Shown one piece after another: positions 23,586 to 32,438 of a stretch of DNA of 64,000 bases (its first letter is position 1; the number at the start of each line of letters is the position of its first letter). The stretch is from an uncultured Bacilli bacterium. Lineage in GTDB: Bacteria > Bacillota_I > Bacilli_A > RF39 > UBA660. A program made the translations under genes and the position numbers. The notes below the pieces were generated by a model. It saw only the letters and a list, made by a program, of their open reading frames with translations. It ran no database searches and was not told the origin of the DNA. The DNA lies in the NCBI GenBank assembly GCA_944373145.1, contig CALWAL010000004.1, positions 62,001-126,000 on the forward strand, given 5' to 3'.

Positions 23586-24392
23586 ATGAAACGATTTAAA
23601 AAAATATATATAGAGATTACAAATCAATGTAATTTAAAATGCCACTTTTGTATTAAAAATCAAAGAAAATGTCAATATTTAAGCAAGCCTGAATTTCAAG
23701 ATGTTTTAAATAGAGTTGGCAGTTATACTGATTATTTATATTTTCATGTTATGGGTGAGCCTTTATTACATCCACAAATCAACGAATTTATTGCATTAGC
23801 TTCTCAAAGATTTAAAGTTAACATTACAACTAATGGTTATTTAATTGAAAAAATAAAAAATAATAATCAAATACGGCAATTAAATATTTCGTTACACAGT
23901 TATGATGAGAAAAATGGCATAGAGCTAAATAAATATTTAGAAGACATTTTAAATGTAATTGATAGTATATCATTTAAAAATACTTACATATCTCTACGTT
24001 TTTGGGTTAAAAATAAAAATCATAAGGCAATGATTGATTATCTAAACAAACATTACAGTTTAGAAATCCCTTACGAAATAAAAAATTACAAAATTAATAA
24101 CCACATTTTTATTAACAATTTTCATGAATTTATTTGGCCAGATTTAAGTAACAATTTTCAATGTTCGATAGGACATTGTTATGCTTTAAAAGAACATATC
24201 GCTATATTGGTAGATGGTACAGTTGTTCCGTGTTGTTTAGATAGCAAAGGAATTATTAATTTAGGAAATATTTACAAAGATTATTTAGAAAATATTTTAG
24301 AAAGTGATAGGGCTAAGAAAATGTTAAATGGGTTCCAAAAACATATAAAAGAAGAGAAATTATGCCAACATTGTAACTTTATTGAAAAATAA
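23586..24392 (+). CDS. Radical SAM/SPASM-domain protein of unknown substrate
   Basis: This 268-residue protein has the radical SAM cluster motif CNLKCHFC near the N-terminus (Cys16, Cys20, Cys23), the GEPLLHP segment and an ITTNGY strand. The C-terminal SPASM-like region contains GHCYALKEHIAILVDGTVVPCC and a final CQHC, enough Cys for an auxiliary iron-sulfur cluster. SPASM proteins modify peptides or proteins, but no precursor peptide gene is visible within a few hundred bases on either side, so it may act on something encoded elsewhere. AAGGTAAAG precedes ATG 23586. Confidence 0.88.
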   Translation: MKRFKKIYIEITNQCNLKCHFCIKNQRKCQYLSKPEFQDVLNRVGSYTDYLYFHVMGEPLLHPQINEFIALASQRFKVNITTNGYLIEKIKNNNQIRQLNISLHSYDEKNGIELNKYLEDILNVIDSISFKNTYISLRFWVKNKNHKAMIDYLNKHYSLEIPYEIKNYKINNHIFINNFHEFIWPDLSNNFQCSIGHCYALKEHIAILVDGTVVPCCLDSKGIINLGNIYKDYLENILESDRAKKMLNGFQKHIKEEKLCQHCNFIEK

Positions 24393-24410
24393 AGCTTACT
24401 TTGTTATAAT
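24382..24410 (+). promoter_or_regulatory. Promoter for the ADP-ribosylglycohydrolase gene
   Basis: TTGAAA (24382-24387), a 17-base spacer and TATAAT (24405-24410), overlapping the end of the radical SAM gene. A short inverted repeat, CTTACT/AGTAAG, brackets the -10. Confidence 0.6.
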
Positions 24411-24432
24411 GATATAGTAAGGTGATTATAAT

Positions 24433-25368
24433 ATGTATCATGTAAGAGATGGAATAATTGGTTTAGCGGTTGGAGATGCAATGGGAGTACCAACCGCATC
24501 AACAAAAAGAGAAACTTTATTGGCAAAGCCAGTTGTTAAAATGATACCTAAAATTAGTGCCGGTATTCCTAAAGGCGCTTGGGGCGATAATACATCCTTA
24601 ACTTTAGCAACTGTAGATGCGATTTGTAAAAATGGAATTGATTATACGGCTATGGCCGATAATTATATTAAATGGTTTACGACTAATCGTTATTGCTCAG
24701 TCAAAGAAGCGTTTGGTGTTGAAGATACAACTTTAAAATCTCTAGTTCGATATACTCAGCATCTAGAAGAGGCTTATGAATGTGGCAGTATGGATTATTT
24801 TGAAAATAATAATGCTTCTTTAACACGTTGTTTACCACTTGCTTATTATTTTTCAGCTCATAAAATTAGTGATAAAAATATTTATGAAGTTATAAAAAAG
24901 ACTTGTTGTATTACACATGCGCACGAAATTGCTATTTTAGGATGTTACATCTATATTAGATTAGTTATGAATTTACTTAAAGGAAATAGTAAATATACAG
25001 CTTTAACTCAAATTAAAAAGTTGGATTTTAGTATGTTCAATAAAGATTGCCTAGATGAATATAAAAGGATACTAGTTGCTGATATTAGTGAATTAGAAAT
25101 AGATGAAATAAGAAGTAGTTCAAAAGTTGTGGATACACTTGAAGCTGCAATATGGTGTTTTATGATGTCGGACACCTATAAAGAATGCGTTATTGCGACA
25201 ACTAATATAGGCGGAGATACCGATACAATTGGAGCTGTAGCAGGCTCTTTAGCGGGTATTTTTTATGGATATGGAAATATTCCTAAAAACTATTTAGAAG
25301 ATTTACGAAAAAAAGATTATTTAAGCGAATTGTGTGAAAATTTTGAGACATATTTGCGAAAATTATAG
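24433..25368 (+). CDS. ADP-ribosylglycohydrolase family protein
   Basis: This 311-residue all-helical protein starts with the family segment IIGLAVGDAMGVPT. The metal-binding motifs are WGDNTSLTLA (about 50-59), where many members have TDDT, and GGDTDTIGAVAG near 260-271. Family members remove ADP-ribose from proteins or small molecules, or degrade O-acetyl-ADP-ribose. The first metal motif has Asn-Thr for the usual Asp-Thr, so activity should not be assumed. GGTGAT precedes ATG 24433 and a terminator follows; the gene is monocistronic. Confidence 0.88.
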   Translation: MYHVRDGIIGLAVGDAMGVPTASTKRETLLAKPVVKMIPKISAGIPKGAWGDNTSLTLATVDAICKNGIDYTAMADNYIKWFTTNRYCSVKEAFGVEDTTLKSLVRYTQHLEEAYECGSMDYFENNNASLTRCLPLAYYFSAHKISDKNIYEVIKKTCCITHAHEIAILGCYIYIRLVMNLLKGNSKYTALTQIKKLDFSMFNKDCLDEYKRILVADISELEIDEIRSSSKVVDTLEAAIWCFMMSDTYKECVIATTNIGGDTDTIGAVAGSLAGIFYGYGNIPKNYLEDLRKKDYLSELCENFETYLRKL

Positions 25369-25384
25369 ATTTTATAAATGCATA

Positions 25385-25416
25385 AAAAAATGATTTATTT
25401 TTAAATCATTTTTTTA
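25385..25416. terminator. Bidirectional terminator
   Basis: AAAAAATGATTT pairs with AAATCATTTTTT around ATTTTT. It can end both the ADP-ribosylglycohydrolase transcript and the convergent 43-codon gene. Confidence 0.85.
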
Positions 25417-25442
25417 ATAAAAATAATTTAGTGTATTATTCC

Positions 25443-25574
25443 TTATGCTCTAATGGACATTATTGGTAAAATGACATATAAACTAATCATAGCTAAAATT
25501 AGCAAAATAATTAATGCCTTTTTCCAGAAAGAGGATTTTGCTTTTTTCTTAATATTTTGATTCTTTTTATTCAT
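25443..25574 (-). CDS. Small membrane protein, 43 residues
   Basis: A short frame on the minus strand runs from ATG 25574 to TAA 25443, with AGAGGTG just upstream and the bidirectional terminator downstream. The protein has a Lys-rich N-terminus (about 1-19), one membrane helix (about 20-38) and a short polar end. It resembles in shape the small Lys-rich single-helix proteins of Firmicutes (DUF4044-like), but it is too short to assign by eye. RBS, composition and terminator all support a real gene. Confidence 0.7.
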   Translation of the reverse strand: MNKKNQNIKKKAKSSFWKKALIILLILAMISLYVILPIMSIRA

Positions 25575-25620
25575 ATTAACACCTCTATATAAATTATAAA
25601 CTATTTTTTTAAAAAATGGA

Positions 25621-25646
25621 ATAACCTAATTAATTTAACATATATT
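25621..25646 (+). promoter_or_regulatory. Possible sigma-E-like promoter of spoIIM
   Basis: CATATATT (25639-25646) matches the sigma-E -10 consensus, with an ATA core 15 bases upstream (25621-25623). The predicted transcript start would fall very close to the AGGTGAG ribosome site, which weakens the call. Confidence 0.3.
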
Positions 25647-25662
25647 TAACTAGGTGAGAAAA

Positions 25663-26274
25663 TTGAAAATAATAATATATAAACTATTAAATGTAGATAA
25701 AAAAACATTAATATTTTTACTAACAATCAGTTTTATTGGACTTTTAACCGGTTCTTTGTTTATGACAACTTTAAGTGGTAGTGACAAATTATTAGTAAGT
25801 AATACTTTAAATAATTTTATGGAACATATAGAGCCAGATAATTATTTAAATTATTTATTTGAAACAAGTTTAATTAATTTTGTTTCAGTATTGTTTGTTT
25901 GGTTATTAGGCATTTCTATAATAGGAATACCATTGGTAATCATTTTTGTGTTTATAAAATCTTTTCTGCTTAGCTTTTCCCTAGCTAGTTTTATTGCAAA
26001 TTATAAATTAAATGGTTTATTAATTGGAGTAATTTATAATTTTCCTCATCAATTTATTAATTTAATTTTATTCATTTATTTAGGTGTTTATAGTATTCGA
26101 TTATCTATTATGATTTTACATAGTGTTATAAAATTAAAAAGTCTTGATTTCAAAACTATTATGCGTCGTTATTTATTAGTTTTTATTGTGTCTTTTGTTA
26201 TTATACTGATAACCTCTTTATTAGAAACATTCTTAATGCCATATTTATTGAAATTACTAATGAATGTGTTATAA
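25663..26274 (+). CDS. spoIIM: Stage II sporulation protein M
   Basis: This 203-residue membrane protein has five or so hydrophobic helices in the SpoIIM pattern: one near the N-terminus (about 18-38), then a polar stretch, then clustered helices with the conserved FIKSFLLSFSLA and GVIYNFPHQ segments. SpoIIM recruits SpoIID and SpoIIP for septal peptidoglycan remodelling during engulfment. GTG 25654 is in frame, but it lies inside the AGGTGAG ribosome site, so TTG 25663 is the likely start. spoIIP is found elsewhere in this window; spoIID is not. Confidence 0.88.
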   Translation: MKIIIYKLLNVDKKTLIFLLTISFIGLLTGSLFMTTLSGSDKLLVSNTLNNFMEHIEPDNYLNYLFETSLINFVSVLFVWLLGISIIGIPLVIIFVFIKSFLLSFSLASFIANYKLNGLLIGVIYNFPHQFINLILFIYLGVYSIRLSIMILHSVIKLKSLDFKTIMRRYLLVFIVSFVIILITSLLETFLMPYLLKLLMNVL

Positions 26275-26275
26275 T
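26248..26275 (+). promoter_or_regulatory. Promoter for mnmA inside the end of spoIIM
   Basis: TTGAAA (26248-26253), a 16-base spacer and TATAAT (26270-26275), which spans the spoIIM stop. This lets mnmA be expressed in vegetative cells independently of spoIIM. Confidence 0.6.
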
Positions 26276-26290
26276 GTTAATGGTGATGTT

Positions 26291-27328
26291 ATGGCTCGTG
26301 TTTTAGTTGGAATGAGTGGAGGGGTTGATTCTTCTGTTGCTGCTGTTCTTTTGAAAGAGCAGGGGTATGAAGTAGTGGGAATTACTTTTCAATTTACGGA
26401 AGAATTTGATGCAAGTGATGCTAAAAAAGTATGTGAAAAGTTAAATATTGAACATCATATAGTTGATTATAAAACAATTTTTAAAAATAAAGTTATTGAT
26501 AAATTTATTGAAGATTATAATCAAGGCATAACGCCTAATCCTTGTTTTTTGTGCAATCGTGAAGTTAAGTTTAATTTTTTGTATCAAAATATGGATAATT
26601 ACCATTGTGAATATATTGCGACTGGTCATTATGCTAAAATAAGAAACAATCATCTTTTTGTTAGTGCTGATTTAAAAAAAGATCAAACTTATTTTTTGGG
26701 ACTTCTACCTTCTTCAATGTTAAGTAAATTATTATTACCTCTTGAGGGTTTAACTAAGGATGAAGTTAGAAATATTGCACATAAATATGAATTAATTAAT
26801 GCTAATCGTAAAGATTCAACTGATGTTTGCTTTATTACAAGCAAATTCAAAGATTATATGCAAAATAAGTTGGATGATACACCTGGCAATATTGTTGATG
26901 TAGCAACAATGAAGGTAATTGGACAACATAAAGGATTAGCTAAATATACAATTGGTCAACGTAAGGGTTTAAATATAGGGGGAGCCGAAAAAAGAATGTA
27001 CGTTGTTGGAAAGGATATGAATCGGAAAATTTTATATATAGCTTTTGGTGATAACAATGAATTTTTGATATCGACTTCATGTCAAGTAATAAATTTTAAT
27101 TTAATAGGAGACAAAGTATCAACCGCTCAAGCACGCTTTCGATATCATCAGCCTCTTATCGATGTTGAAATAGAATATTTAGATAATAACGAAATAATTG
27201 TGCGATATAATCGAGTTAAAGCAGTGACACCGGGACAAGCATGTGTGCTATACTTAAATGGTGAATGCCTTGGCGGTGGGATTATCAAAGAGGTTCGAAA
27301 AGATGAAAATCGAATTTGGTACTTATAA
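26291..27328 (+). CDS. mnmA: tRNA-specific 2-thiouridylase MnmA
   Basis: This 345-residue enzyme thiolates U34 of Lys, Glu and Gln tRNAs. It has the PP-loop GMSGGVDSSVAAVLL at about 6-20, the first catalytic Cys in NPCFLCN (about 90-96), TGHYAKI, the second catalytic Cys in STDVCFI, and the C-terminal TPGQACVLY strand with GGGII. The frame is open to 26264, but ATG 26291 follows GGTGAT. Length and motifs are complete. Confidence 0.95.
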   Translation: MARVLVGMSGGVDSSVAAVLLKEQGYEVVGITFQFTEEFDASDAKKVCEKLNIEHHIVDYKTIFKNKVIDKFIEDYNQGITPNPCFLCNREVKFNFLYQNMDNYHCEYIATGHYAKIRNNHLFVSADLKKDQTYFLGLLPSSMLSKLLLPLEGLTKDEVRNIAHKYELINANRKDSTDVCFITSKFKDYMQNKLDDTPGNIVDVATMKVIGQHKGLAKYTIGQRKGLNIGGAEKRMYVVGKDMNRKILYIAFGDNNEFLISTSCQVINFNLIGDKVSTAQARFRYHQPLIDVEIEYLDNNEIIVRYNRVKAVTPGQACVLYLNGECLGGGIIKEVRKDENRIWYL

Positions 27329-27354
27329 AAGAATTGTAAGAATTCTTTTTTTTT
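27329..27354 (+). terminator. Intrinsic terminator of mnmA
   Basis: AAGAATT and AATTCTT pair around GTAAG, followed by a T run. The next promoter overlaps it. Confidence 0.8.
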
Positions 27355-27362
27355 GCTATAAT
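27334..27362 (+). promoter_or_regulatory. Promoter for the zinc-ribbon/VWA gene
   Basis: TTGTAA (27334-27339), a 17-base spacer and TATAAT (27357-27362), then AGGAGG and ATG 27387. Confidence 0.6.
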
Positions 27363-27386
27363 TTTAGATAGTAGGAGGATAAGAAA

Positions 27387-29837
27387 ATGAGATGCGTTAA
27401 GTGTGGTCAAGAAATTCAAAGTGGTTCTATTTGTGCCAATTGTGGTGCAATGGTTGAAGTACCAGAAAAAACAGTAATTCAGCCTATAGAAACAAATGGT
27501 ATTGTAAATTTATCGGAAGATAATAATAATGTAGTTATGGAAGAAAATAATTTAGGGCAAATTGCAGAAGATACTATTCAACCTGAAATGATTAAGAAAA
27601 GTAATAAAACTTTTTATTTAATTTTTACTTTAGTATCTGCATTAGTGCTAGTTGTATTCATATATATTATGCTACAGTATTTTAATCCTAAAATTGCTGT
27701 TAAAGGGTTAAATAATGAATACAATTATAGTGATTTTATAAAGAAGACGTGGTCAGTTAACGGAAGTATGTTTATCAATGCATCTAATACCGAATGGTTA
27801 ATCAACGGTCATGTATTTGCTAAAGGTAAGACTGTTGATTATATTCCTGTTGTTATTGGTGAAAATACTTTAACAATTAAAAATAATAATGCAGAAGCTG
27901 TATATTATTTGAATATTGTCAATGATTCTTCACTTTTAACTGAGGGGAATTATGCTATTACACAAGACTATTTAGATTTTGATGGTGATGGAATATCTAA
28001 TATAGTTGAAGAAAGTAATGGAACTTCTCCTAATTCTAATGATACTGATAATGATGGTTTATTTGATAATGTAGAGATGATTTTAGCTCTTAATCCAAAT
28101 AAGAAAGATAATTATGATGAAGTTAGAGAATATAAAGTTATTCAAGATAATAATAAATCATCAAAAAATTATGCTATTGTTAAGGCAAAAGGAAATGTTG
28201 CTAATACTTTCCTAGATACTTACACATTAAGTGTTGGTTTTTCATCTACTTTTATTCAATCAGATACGTTAAGATTAACTACAACTAACAAAGAAAAACC
28301 AGAAAGCATGATTATTTATTTTAGCAAAGAAACATCTTGGGATTTAGAACAATATAGTATTTATATGTTTAATGAAAGAACTGGTGAACTTAAAGAACTG
28401 ACAACTAAGATGAGTGATAAATATTTAATTGCCAACATAGCAGATTTTGATAATATTTACTTTGTTGGTCGTAAGTCCAATGTTCCTAAAGAATATTTAA
28501 ATCAAATCATCATTTTAATAGATAATTCTGGTTCTATGTTTGATATGAATTATGTTACCTCTAACCCTAATGCAAATCCAAGTGCTTATTATCATGATGC
28601 TGATTTTAAACGTCTAGAATTAATGAATGGTTTAGTTGATCAATTAGGGACAGAAAACTATGAATATTCAGTATATGCTTTTACTGCCACCTATTGTAAT
28701 ATGATTAAATATTCACAAAATGCTACGGCGATAAAAAAACAGATAAATGCTTTAAAAAATGAATGTCAAAAATTTAATGGGACTGATATGAGTGGTGCGA
28801 TTAAAGAGTATGCAAACACATTTAAGGATGATGTATACGGAGCCAAATACATGATAGTTTTGACTGACGGTGTTGATACAGGAAATAATATTTTTAATTT
28901 ATCAGAATACTATTTGAATAACTATCGTAAGCAAGGAATTCATATTATAACAATTGGGCTTAGTAGTGATGTTAATAGTGATTATTTAATGGATATTGCT
29001 TATTTGACAAAAGGTAAATATTTGTTTGCAAGTGATGCTAATATGTTAAATTCATTATCAACAATTATTGAATCAAGTATTAACAAATCTACGGATAGTA
29101 TTAAAATAAATAATAAAGATTATATATTAGTGGCTGATAGTGGTTTTCAAGTTACAAGAGATGGCTTCTCTTTCGGTAATTTTGCTACAACTGAGTCACC
29201 TAAAAGCAATAGTTTTGGTTTTTCGTATTTGGCAAAAAAATTATACTTAAATCAACTATATGATGAAAACGGTAAAAGTGATATTGTAAAAAGTGATTTA
29301 ACGCCTAAAAACAGTGAAAGATTAATTAAAGGAAATATATATAATGTTAACTTATCGGATAAATACAATGAGTTATTAAATAATAATAGCCCTCTAGATT
29401 TAACGGATATTACTAATGAAGACGATGATTATCAATTGTTGCAAATAATTAGTGAAGCATTTAATGTTCAAAATAAGGTTTTTTTGACTAAAATTAATGA
29501 TTATATTTTAAAGCATTTTCAATCACAATTTTTTGATTATGATAATGATTTAAATCAAATGATTGATGAATTACAAAGCGGTTCACCAGCTATTTTAGCC
29601 CTTTCTTCATCAGCAGGAACACATTCTGTGCTAGCAACTAAAATATATAAATCAGTTGGTAGCGACGAATACGTTATTACTGTATATGACAGTGAAATTC
29701 CGGGACAAGAAGGGAAAATATATTTAACTCGCAATATAGCTTATTATGAATATGCTAAATCGTCATATTACACATTAAGTTATAACGAGTATAACATTGA
29801 ATTTAATAATATGTTATATGTTAATCAATATAATTAA
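27387..29837 (+). CDS. Zinc-ribbon, membrane-anchored VWA-domain protein with calcium repeat
   Basis: This 816-residue multidomain protein begins with a cytoplasmic zinc ribbon (Cys3, Cys6, Cys16, Cys19) and crosses the membrane at 75-99. It then presents an immunoglobulin-like region (about 105-190), thrombospondin type 3-like Asp loops (DFDGDGISN from 197, then NDTDNDGLFD) and a VWA domain (about 370-560). The VWA metal site is complete: Asp379-x-Ser381-x-Ser383, Thr466 and Asp494. The C-terminal 130 residues (about 685-816) look like a C39-peptidase-like fold with GTHSVLA but without an evident catalytic Cys. The SPFH gene follows in the same operon. Ligand and role are unknown; a surface adhesion or sensing role is inference. 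Confidence 0.85.
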   Translation: MRCVKCGQEIQSGSICANCGAMVEVPEKTVIQPIETNGIVNLSEDNNNVVMEENNLGQIAEDTIQPEMIKKSNKTFYLIFTLVSALVLVVFIYIMLQYFNPKIAVKGLNNEYNYSDFIKKTWSVNGSMFINASNTEWLINGHVFAKGKTVDYIPVVIGENTLTIKNNNAEAVYYLNIVNDSSLLTEGNYAITQDYLDFDGDGISNIVEESNGTSPNSNDTDNDGLFDNVEMILALNPNKKDNYDEVREYKVIQDNNKSSKNYAIVKAKGNVANTFLDTYTLSVGFSSTFIQSDTLRLTTTNKEKPESMIIYFSKETSWDLEQYSIYMFNERTGELKELTTKMSDKYLIANIADFDNIYFVGRKSNVPKEYLNQIIILIDNSGSMFDMNYVTSNPNANPSAYYHDADFKRLELMNGLVDQLGTENYEYSVYAFTATYCNMIKYSQNATAIKKQINALKNECQKFNGTDMSGAIKEYANTFKDDVYGAKYMIVLTDGVDTGNNIFNLSEYYLNNYRKQGIHIITIGLSSDVNSDYLMDIAYLTKGKYLFASDANMLNSLSTIIESSINKSTDSIKINNKDYILVADSGFQVTRDGFSFGNFATTESPKSNSFGFSYLAKKLYLNQLYDENGKSDIVKSDLTPKNSERLIKGNIYNVNLSDKYNELLNNNSPLDLTDITNEDDDYQLLQIISEAFNVQNKVFLTKINDYILKHFQSQFFDYDNDLNQMIDELQSGSPAILALSSSAGTHSVLATKIYKSVGSDEYVITVYDSEIPGQEGKIYLTRNIAYYEYAKSSYYTLSYNEYNIEFNNMLYVNQYN

Positions 29838-29850
29838 TTTGGAGGTCACA

Positions 29851-30729
29851 ATGAATATAATTATAATTAGTGTTATTCTAACTATTGTAACTGCTTTTAT
29901 ACTAGGTTTGAAATTAAGTGATAATCATAAAGGATTAGTATACAAACCATCATTACGACAGCTTTTTAGTTTAATATGGTTAGTCTTAATTTTATTTGCT
30001 TTTATTACAATTATTCCGGCTAATAGTGTAGGAATTGAATATAATCCTTTTAAAGGAGGGATACAGCAAATAACATTACAAGAAGGCTTTAAATTTAAAA
30101 ATCCTTTAACTAAAATATATATAATTTCCAATAAAGTAAAAGAGTTACAATTTGACAACGTTAGTGTTCAAACAAACGATAGTCAATGGGTAAATGCTAT
30201 TATTCAAGTGCAGGTCAACATTGATAAAAATAAAGCAAATATTTATTTTTCAAAATATGGTGACAAGGAGTTAGAAGATATTCGCAACATCATTAGTTCA
30301 ACAATTCAAAAACAATTTGAAAGCGTTACAGTAAAATATAATATTATGGAATTGTTAGGTGAAAAAAGAGATGATATTGTTAATGAAACTTATAAATTAG
30401 CAGCTGAAGAGTTATATAAAGATGGCATTATTTTAAATAGATTAATCTTGATTGATACGGATGCTGGTGATGAGATTGAGCGTGCTATAAGTGAAGAAGC
30501 AGTTGCCAAAAAAAATGTTGACACTGCTGAATATAAAAAGCAACAAGCAGAACTTGAAGGTGAGGCAAAAGTCATAGAAGCTAAAAAGCAAAAAGAAGCT
30601 AATGATCTATTAAATAAGTCCCTAACAGAAGAAATATTAACAGAACAATTTATTGAAAAATGGAATGGTGAACTTCCAAAAGTTACTGGAACAAACAATG
30701 TTATGGATATTACTAGCTTTTTAAAATAA
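29851..30729 (+). CDS. SPFH/Band 7 (prohibitin-like) membrane protein
   Basis: This 292-residue protein has two N-terminal hydrophobic segments (about 2-20 and 38-58). An SPFH domain follows (about 60-215), with PANSVGIEYNPF, GFKFKNPLTKIY and VSVQTNDSQWVNA typical of prohibitin-like members. A helical C-terminal region (about 215-270) is rich in Ala, Glu and Lys and is likely coiled coil for oligomerisation. Such proteins organise membrane microdomains. The frame is open further upstream inside the VWA gene, but GGAGG 10 bases before ATG 29851 fixes the start, 13 bases after the VWA stop. The pair may form one surface complex (inference). Confidence 0.9.
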   Translation: MNIIIISVILTIVTAFILGLKLSDNHKGLVYKPSLRQLFSLIWLVLILFAFITIIPANSVGIEYNPFKGGIQQITLQEGFKFKNPLTKIYIISNKVKELQFDNVSVQTNDSQWVNAIIQVQVNIDKNKANIYFSKYGDKELEDIRNIISSTIQKQFESVTVKYNIMELLGEKRDDIVNETYKLAAEELYKDGIILNRLILIDTDAGDEIERAISEEAVAKKNVDTAEYKKQQAELEGEAKVIEAKKQKEANDLLNKSLTEEILTEQFIEKWNGELPKVTGTNNVMDITSFLK

Positions 30730-30761
30730 ACATTTATGAACTAGATATTTAAAATTGTAAT

Positions 30762-30798
30762 ATAAAAGCGGACACATAAAAATGTGATCCACTTTTTT
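30762..30798 (+). terminator. Imperfect terminator after the SPFH gene
   Basis: AAGCGGACACAT and ATGTGATCCACTT pair with two mismatches around AAAA and are followed by seven Ts. Confidence 0.65.
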
Positions 30799-31371
30799 TG
30801 TTATAAGGATTAATATAGCCAAATTGAGGACAGAGATTATATGATTACAGTTGTTTTGTAAAGAGTAAGGCAAAATAAAAAGGATTATAACCTGAAAATT
30901 ATAGGAACAATCATCAAACAATTTTAATAAACTATCTAGATCCTAGGATTATGAATCCTCAACTAGGCCTAAATAAATTTATTCACTTATTAATTTAATA
31001 CATAATTTTATAGAAGTTAACATAATATATATTATAGGATATTAACTTGCTCTAAATTAAATAAATATATAATAAATCATTATGCATTAAAGTAAATTAT
31101 ATATATTTATTTTAATAGATAACGACCAATTACTTTATTACATATATAAAATGGTGCTTACTAATATTATATATTTTTATATGCTTTTTACTTATCAAAC
31201 CAATTTTTATTCTATTATTTTATTTCTATAATACATTATTTGTCTTAAAAAAAGCATTTTAAAATTTGAATTTAAGATTAATAATCTACCACTAATTATA
31301 ATGCCGGTGCAAATTTTAAAAGCAAAAAATTTTTATATCTTTATTTTAACACCTTTTATATATAATAAAAT
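30799..31371. other. Gene-free, very AT-rich stretch
   Basis: About 570 bases with no plausible coding frame on either strand, lower GC than its surroundings and many scattered stops. The only structure seen is a small hairpin at about 30949-30971, CCTAG-GATT-ATG-AATC...CTAGG, with palindromic arms. A weakly protein-like run of about 25 codons at about 30856-30930 (plus strand) may be a relic. I see no insertion-sequence ends, direct repeats or origin boxes. Confidence 0.6.
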
Positions 31372-31401
31372 TAATAAAAGTAGGGGACTACTCCCCTACT
31401 T
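31372..31401 (-). terminator. Terminator of the HTH regulator gene
   Basis: A GC-rich 10-bp stem, AAGTAGGGGA/TCCCCTACTT (31378-31401), followed on the minus strand by TTTATT. Confidence 0.8.
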
Positions 31402-31419
31402 AATTATAAAAGGAAAGAC

Positions 31420-32214
31420 TTAATGATTACCACCAAACTTACGTGATTGAATTTCTGCAATTTTTTCAAATACTTCTGCAGCATTTCCTTCGTTTATTTC
31501 AGTATACCCTAATTCTTTTAAAGCTTGAACTTTAATATTATTCAATTCTAATGTACGACTTAATTTATCTTCTTTTTTTTGTTCAATTTGATTAATAAAT
31601 CGTTTATGACATTCAGCTAATTTTGTTTTTGAAGCTCCACCATTAGTATATAAAACAAAAGCGGAATACATAATACTTTCGAAAATAAATTGTTCTTCTT
31701 CATTGAAAGCAAATTCTAATGGTGGCACAAAACCTGTTTCTTTAGCTATATATCCTAAAATATATTTTAATTCTTTAGAAGATTCCATCGCTTGAATAAA
31801 GTGATATAAATATTTCATTTCAATATAATTTTTGCCAGTTTTATCATCTTCAAGCTTTTCTTTGATTAAATCAATAATACTAACCATTAATTCTTTTTGC
31901 TTTTTATCTAAACCATTTAGTAATGATTCGGTATCAGTATTTCCAGTACTAGTTTGATTATCAATTGCAACAATACTATTTAATCTTGTTTCAACAGCAC
32001 TTATATAATCGGTATCTATTTTTATACTATTTACCTCCTCGACTGATTTTACACCAAGAAGATTTAACAATAATACTTTTTTATCTTTAGGCCATTTATT
32101 AAGATCATCTAACTCCAAGTAATTATAAATCATTTGCCTTGATACGCCTAGAAACTTGGCTAATTTTACTTTTGATATTCCTAATTCATGTAAGAGATCA
32201 TTTAATCTGTTCAT
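31420..32214 (-). CDS. Cro/CI-type HTH transcriptional regulator
   Basis: This 264-residue protein has an N-terminal HTH (about 1-60): ISKVKLAKFLGVSRQMIYNYLE is split into a turn and recognition helix (VSRQMIYN). The rest (about 80-264) is helical, charged and unrecognised, and probably carries oligomerisation or sensing functions. It has its own strong promoter with repeated TTGACA units and a strong terminator, and it lies divergently from a hypothetical gene that it may regulate (inference). AT-rich gene-poor DNA on its left suggests a variable locus. Confidence 0.85.
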   Translation of the reverse strand: MNRLNDLLHELGISKVKLAKFLGVSRQMIYNYLELDDLNKWPKDKKVLLLNLLGVKSVEEVNSIKIDTDYISAVETRLNSIVAIDNQTSTGNTDTESLLNGLDKKQKELMVSIIDLIKEKLEDDKTGKNYIEMKYLYHFIQAMESSKELKYILGYIAKETGFVPPLEFAFNEEEQFIFESIMYSAFVLYTNGGASKTKLAECHKRFINQIEQKKEDKLSRTLELNNIKVQALKELGYTEINEGNAAEVFEKIAEIQSRKFGGNH

Positions 32215-32235
32215 CTCATCTACCCTCCTATTAAC

Positions 32236-32263
32236 ATTATATCACTGGTGTGTCAAATGTCAA
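32236..32263 (-). promoter_or_regulatory. Consensus promoter of the HTH gene with repeated TTGACA box
   Basis: On the minus strand a perfect TTGACA (32263-32258) and TATAAT (32241-32236) are 16 bases apart. A second TTGACA copy (32256-32251) sits seven bases downstream of the first, inside the spacer, which could be an operator for the HTH protein itself. Confidence 0.8.
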
Positions 32264-32438
32264 GTGTAAAGTTTTTGTCGTACTAAATTGAGGTTAACAA
32301 TTACGGTTTTACAATATAATTAAGTTTTTGTAATATTATCATTCCTGTTAATTATATCATAAATTAATTCATCAAAAAATAAATATTTATCTTCTTCAAA
32401 TTATATGATAAGATATTTATATCAATTGAGGTGATTTT

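Noticed and set aside
30762-30798. Inverted repeat resembling an insertion-sequence end (GCGGACACAT / ATGTGATCC)
   Set aside because: It sits right after the SPFH stop, is followed by a T run and has no matching end or transposase frame nearby. A terminator explains it.
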